From positions 992,001 to 1,056,000 of the forward strand of contig JAVTVX010000024.1 of NCBI GenBank assembly GCA_033439265.1: a stretch of 64,000 bases of DNA, in the 5' to 3' direction. The notes beneath the pieces were generated by a model. It did no database searches and was not told the DNA's origin. It saw only the letters and a list, made by a program, of their open reading frames with translations. The DNA comes from Dillenia suffruticosa. Taxonomy: Eukaryota; Streptophyta; Magnoliopsida; Dilleniales; Dilleniaceae. The position numbers and the translations under genes are program-made. Shown piece by piece: positions 62,340 to 64,000 of the stretch (positions are counted from its first letter, which is position 1; every line of letters starts with the position of its first letter).

Positions 62340-63932
62340 CTACTGGTTCTCCTGGTCCAGTGCCTTCAAGTAAGGGTCATTCTCCATAGCTAATTCATCG
62401 TCATCATCCAGCTCATCTAATTCATCTAAAATTGATTGATTGATCCGCTTACGAGATTGTCTTCTGTGTTTTTTGATCTCCAACCTTGGTTCCACTTGTT
62501 TTGCACCCATATCCCCAACTTTGTACCTGCAAATGGGCAGTCATGAAATTGAGAATCAGATGAAATATGTTAGGACCAGCACAGCTGAACCATGCCATTG
62601 CTGAAAAAATCAGGTCAACACCTCATTACTAAGAGTCCTATTTGACCATTCCATAAAACTAAACTGTTACCATCAAATATGTACACAAGTTAAAGAAGGA
62701 ATACTAGGCCAAATCGAACAATTTATTTACCACTGAACTGCAGGAAATCAAAATAAGGAAACATTTCTAGATCTTAAGAAATGCTTCTAAAAGGTTGTAT
62801 CACAATGAGCACTGATTGAGTTACTTACAAAAAATAAGACCATATAAGCGTTCACAACCAATACCATATATGTATCTCAATATTTACAAAATAAAAAAGT
62901 CCCCTTTATGCAATTAAGGGCAAGTTCAAAGTACTACCATTTGTTCCTATGAGTCTTGTAAATCCTAAAGTTTGCAATTCTGGTAATAAGTATATGATGC
63001 TAACTCGAGGCCCAACATGAAGCTTTATGCAGCAAAAATGCGAATGATCCATTCAAGTTTGTCCTGTTGAAAGCATAAAGTACATCAAACAACTCATGAC
63101 ATGTAGTTGAACCATACCTTACATCTCCCTCCCTTTTGGTTCCCAAAGTCCTCAGCTGAAACTCTTCTCGGATTTTTATCTCATCAAGCAATTGAAGATA
63201 ATAAGGATATCTTTCCCAGTCCCCTTTCACAATGCATCCCGGTTCCCCAATATGCAAGCAATTATTAAAGGCACATTTTACAGGTCCATGTGCATCTAAC
63301 ATTTTCTGAATCTGAAGAAAGAAAAATTTGATGGCTTTAGTTGAATATTTTAACATGAATTAGAAGAAAGCTTATGAGAGCAATTGCAGGAAAAAATAAC
63401 ATTCCAAACCTCAGGGAACGCCTGTGCAAGAGATTGCTTTGTTACTTTCAACAAACTAGGCTGATTAAACCCAGGAGTATCAGCAAGATATCCCCCTGCA
63501 GATAATGGAAGCAACGACACATGACGTGTGGTATGCTTCCCTCTTCCACTTCTACTTGAAACATCCCCAACACGCTGCTCTTCAAACCACTTGCTGCCCA
63601 GGATCTGAAAGAGATTGATGGCACAAGACATGTTTGTATTAGAAAGACAATCTACAATAGCAAAGATACAGAATTATGACAAAGCAAAGCAGGGAGAACA
63701 AACTTACAGGCTCAAACCAGCTATCCCCTTCCATAGGATCAGGAACACGAGCATGATTGCTTCTCAGAGCATTGATCAGACTAGACTTGCCAACACCACT
63801 AGGACCCACAATTACAGTAGTTTGATCCCTCAAGGTGAATTCAAGTGTGTCAAGCCCATGTTTTGTTTCAACGCTGCAAAATAGAGGCTCATAACCCCAA
63901 CTACGAACCCTTGCTTTCCATTTTTCCACCGT
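62340..63932 (-). CDS. RsgA/YjeQ ribosome-biogenesis GTPase, 3' part
   Basis: Organelle-type circularly permuted GTPase that assists small-subunit maturation (Arabidopsis EMB1688/At1g67440 is chloroplast-targeted). The window holds the last four exons on the minus strand: 63932-63708, 63604-63410, 63311-63118, 62526-62340. The 5' part lies beyond the window. Visible features are the P-loop VGPSGVGKSSLINAL, the G3 DTPGFNQPSL, the zinc-binding CAFNNCLHIGEPGC (C-x4-C-x-H-x5-C), and a basic C-terminal tail with KKHRRQSRKRINQS and an acidic DELDELDDDDE segment. The junctions FEP/ILGSKWF and FPE/IQKML fit the family. The acceptor at 63932/63933 is the least certain boundary. Confidence 0.9.
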
Positions 63933-64000
63933 CTATCATCCCAAGAAAATTCCCTTTAAGTTCTTATGATGGAGTTTCCATTATCATCAAGAACCAAGAC

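Overview
The window is nuclear DNA of a flowering plant, almost certainly a eudicot. Genes have many short exons with GT-AG introns, intergenic DNA is AT-rich, CT/GA microsatellites sit near several start codons, ribosomal-protein promoters carry telo-box and site II motifs, and the whole gene set is typical of plants. I do not name a species.

Layout: 1-2350 AT-rich intergenic; 2340-3500 (+) a broken SNW/SKIP splicing-factor copy; 4045-9500 (+) a two-domain tRNA-His guanylyltransferase; 10818-13904 (+) ribosomal protein uL22/RPL17, intact, with an array of H/ACA snoRNA units in intron 3; 14875-15168 (+) signal peptidase 12 kDa subunit; 16162-16574 (+) an orphan F-box/kelch exon; 21361-25917 (-) an ELMO-domain protein; 29782-31272 (-) a caffeoyl-CoA O-methyltransferase-like enzyme; 32808-35269 (-) a GT47 exostosin glycosyltransferase; 38502-48453 (+) a 21-exon ERMP1-like M28 peptidase; 49979-52927 (+) a second RPL17 that is broken but keeps its promoter and snoRNA array; 53.4-57.36 kb a block of inserted DNA including LINE debris and a hAT element; 58045-58338 (+) a second, intact signal peptidase subunit; 60906-61992 a second hAT-like element; 62340-63932 (-) the 3' part of an RsgA/YjeQ GTPase that runs off the window.

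The main structural event is a duplicated RPL17 + SPC12 block (about 10.43-16.13 kb and 49.46-60.54 kb, same orientation). From memory, Arabidopsis has ELMO, exostosin, M28 peptidase, RPL17, RsgA and an F-box/kelch gene in a row on chromosome 1 (about At1g67400-At1g67480). The second RPL17 lies where that order predicts, between the M28 peptidase and RsgA, yet it is the damaged copy. The intact RPL17 is the one about 39 kb upstream.

The most interesting biology is in the RPL17 third intron. It holds tandem units of about 135-150 nt that fold as hairpin - H box (ANANNA) - hairpin - ACA: five units in the intact gene, four in the broken one. The broken gene has an early stop codon and a late frameshift, but promoter motifs, splice sites and three of four snoRNA units look preserved. 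It may therefore survive as a non-coding snoRNA host gene. Exon coordinates below come from reading splice sites and checking reading phase by hand, without transcript evidence.
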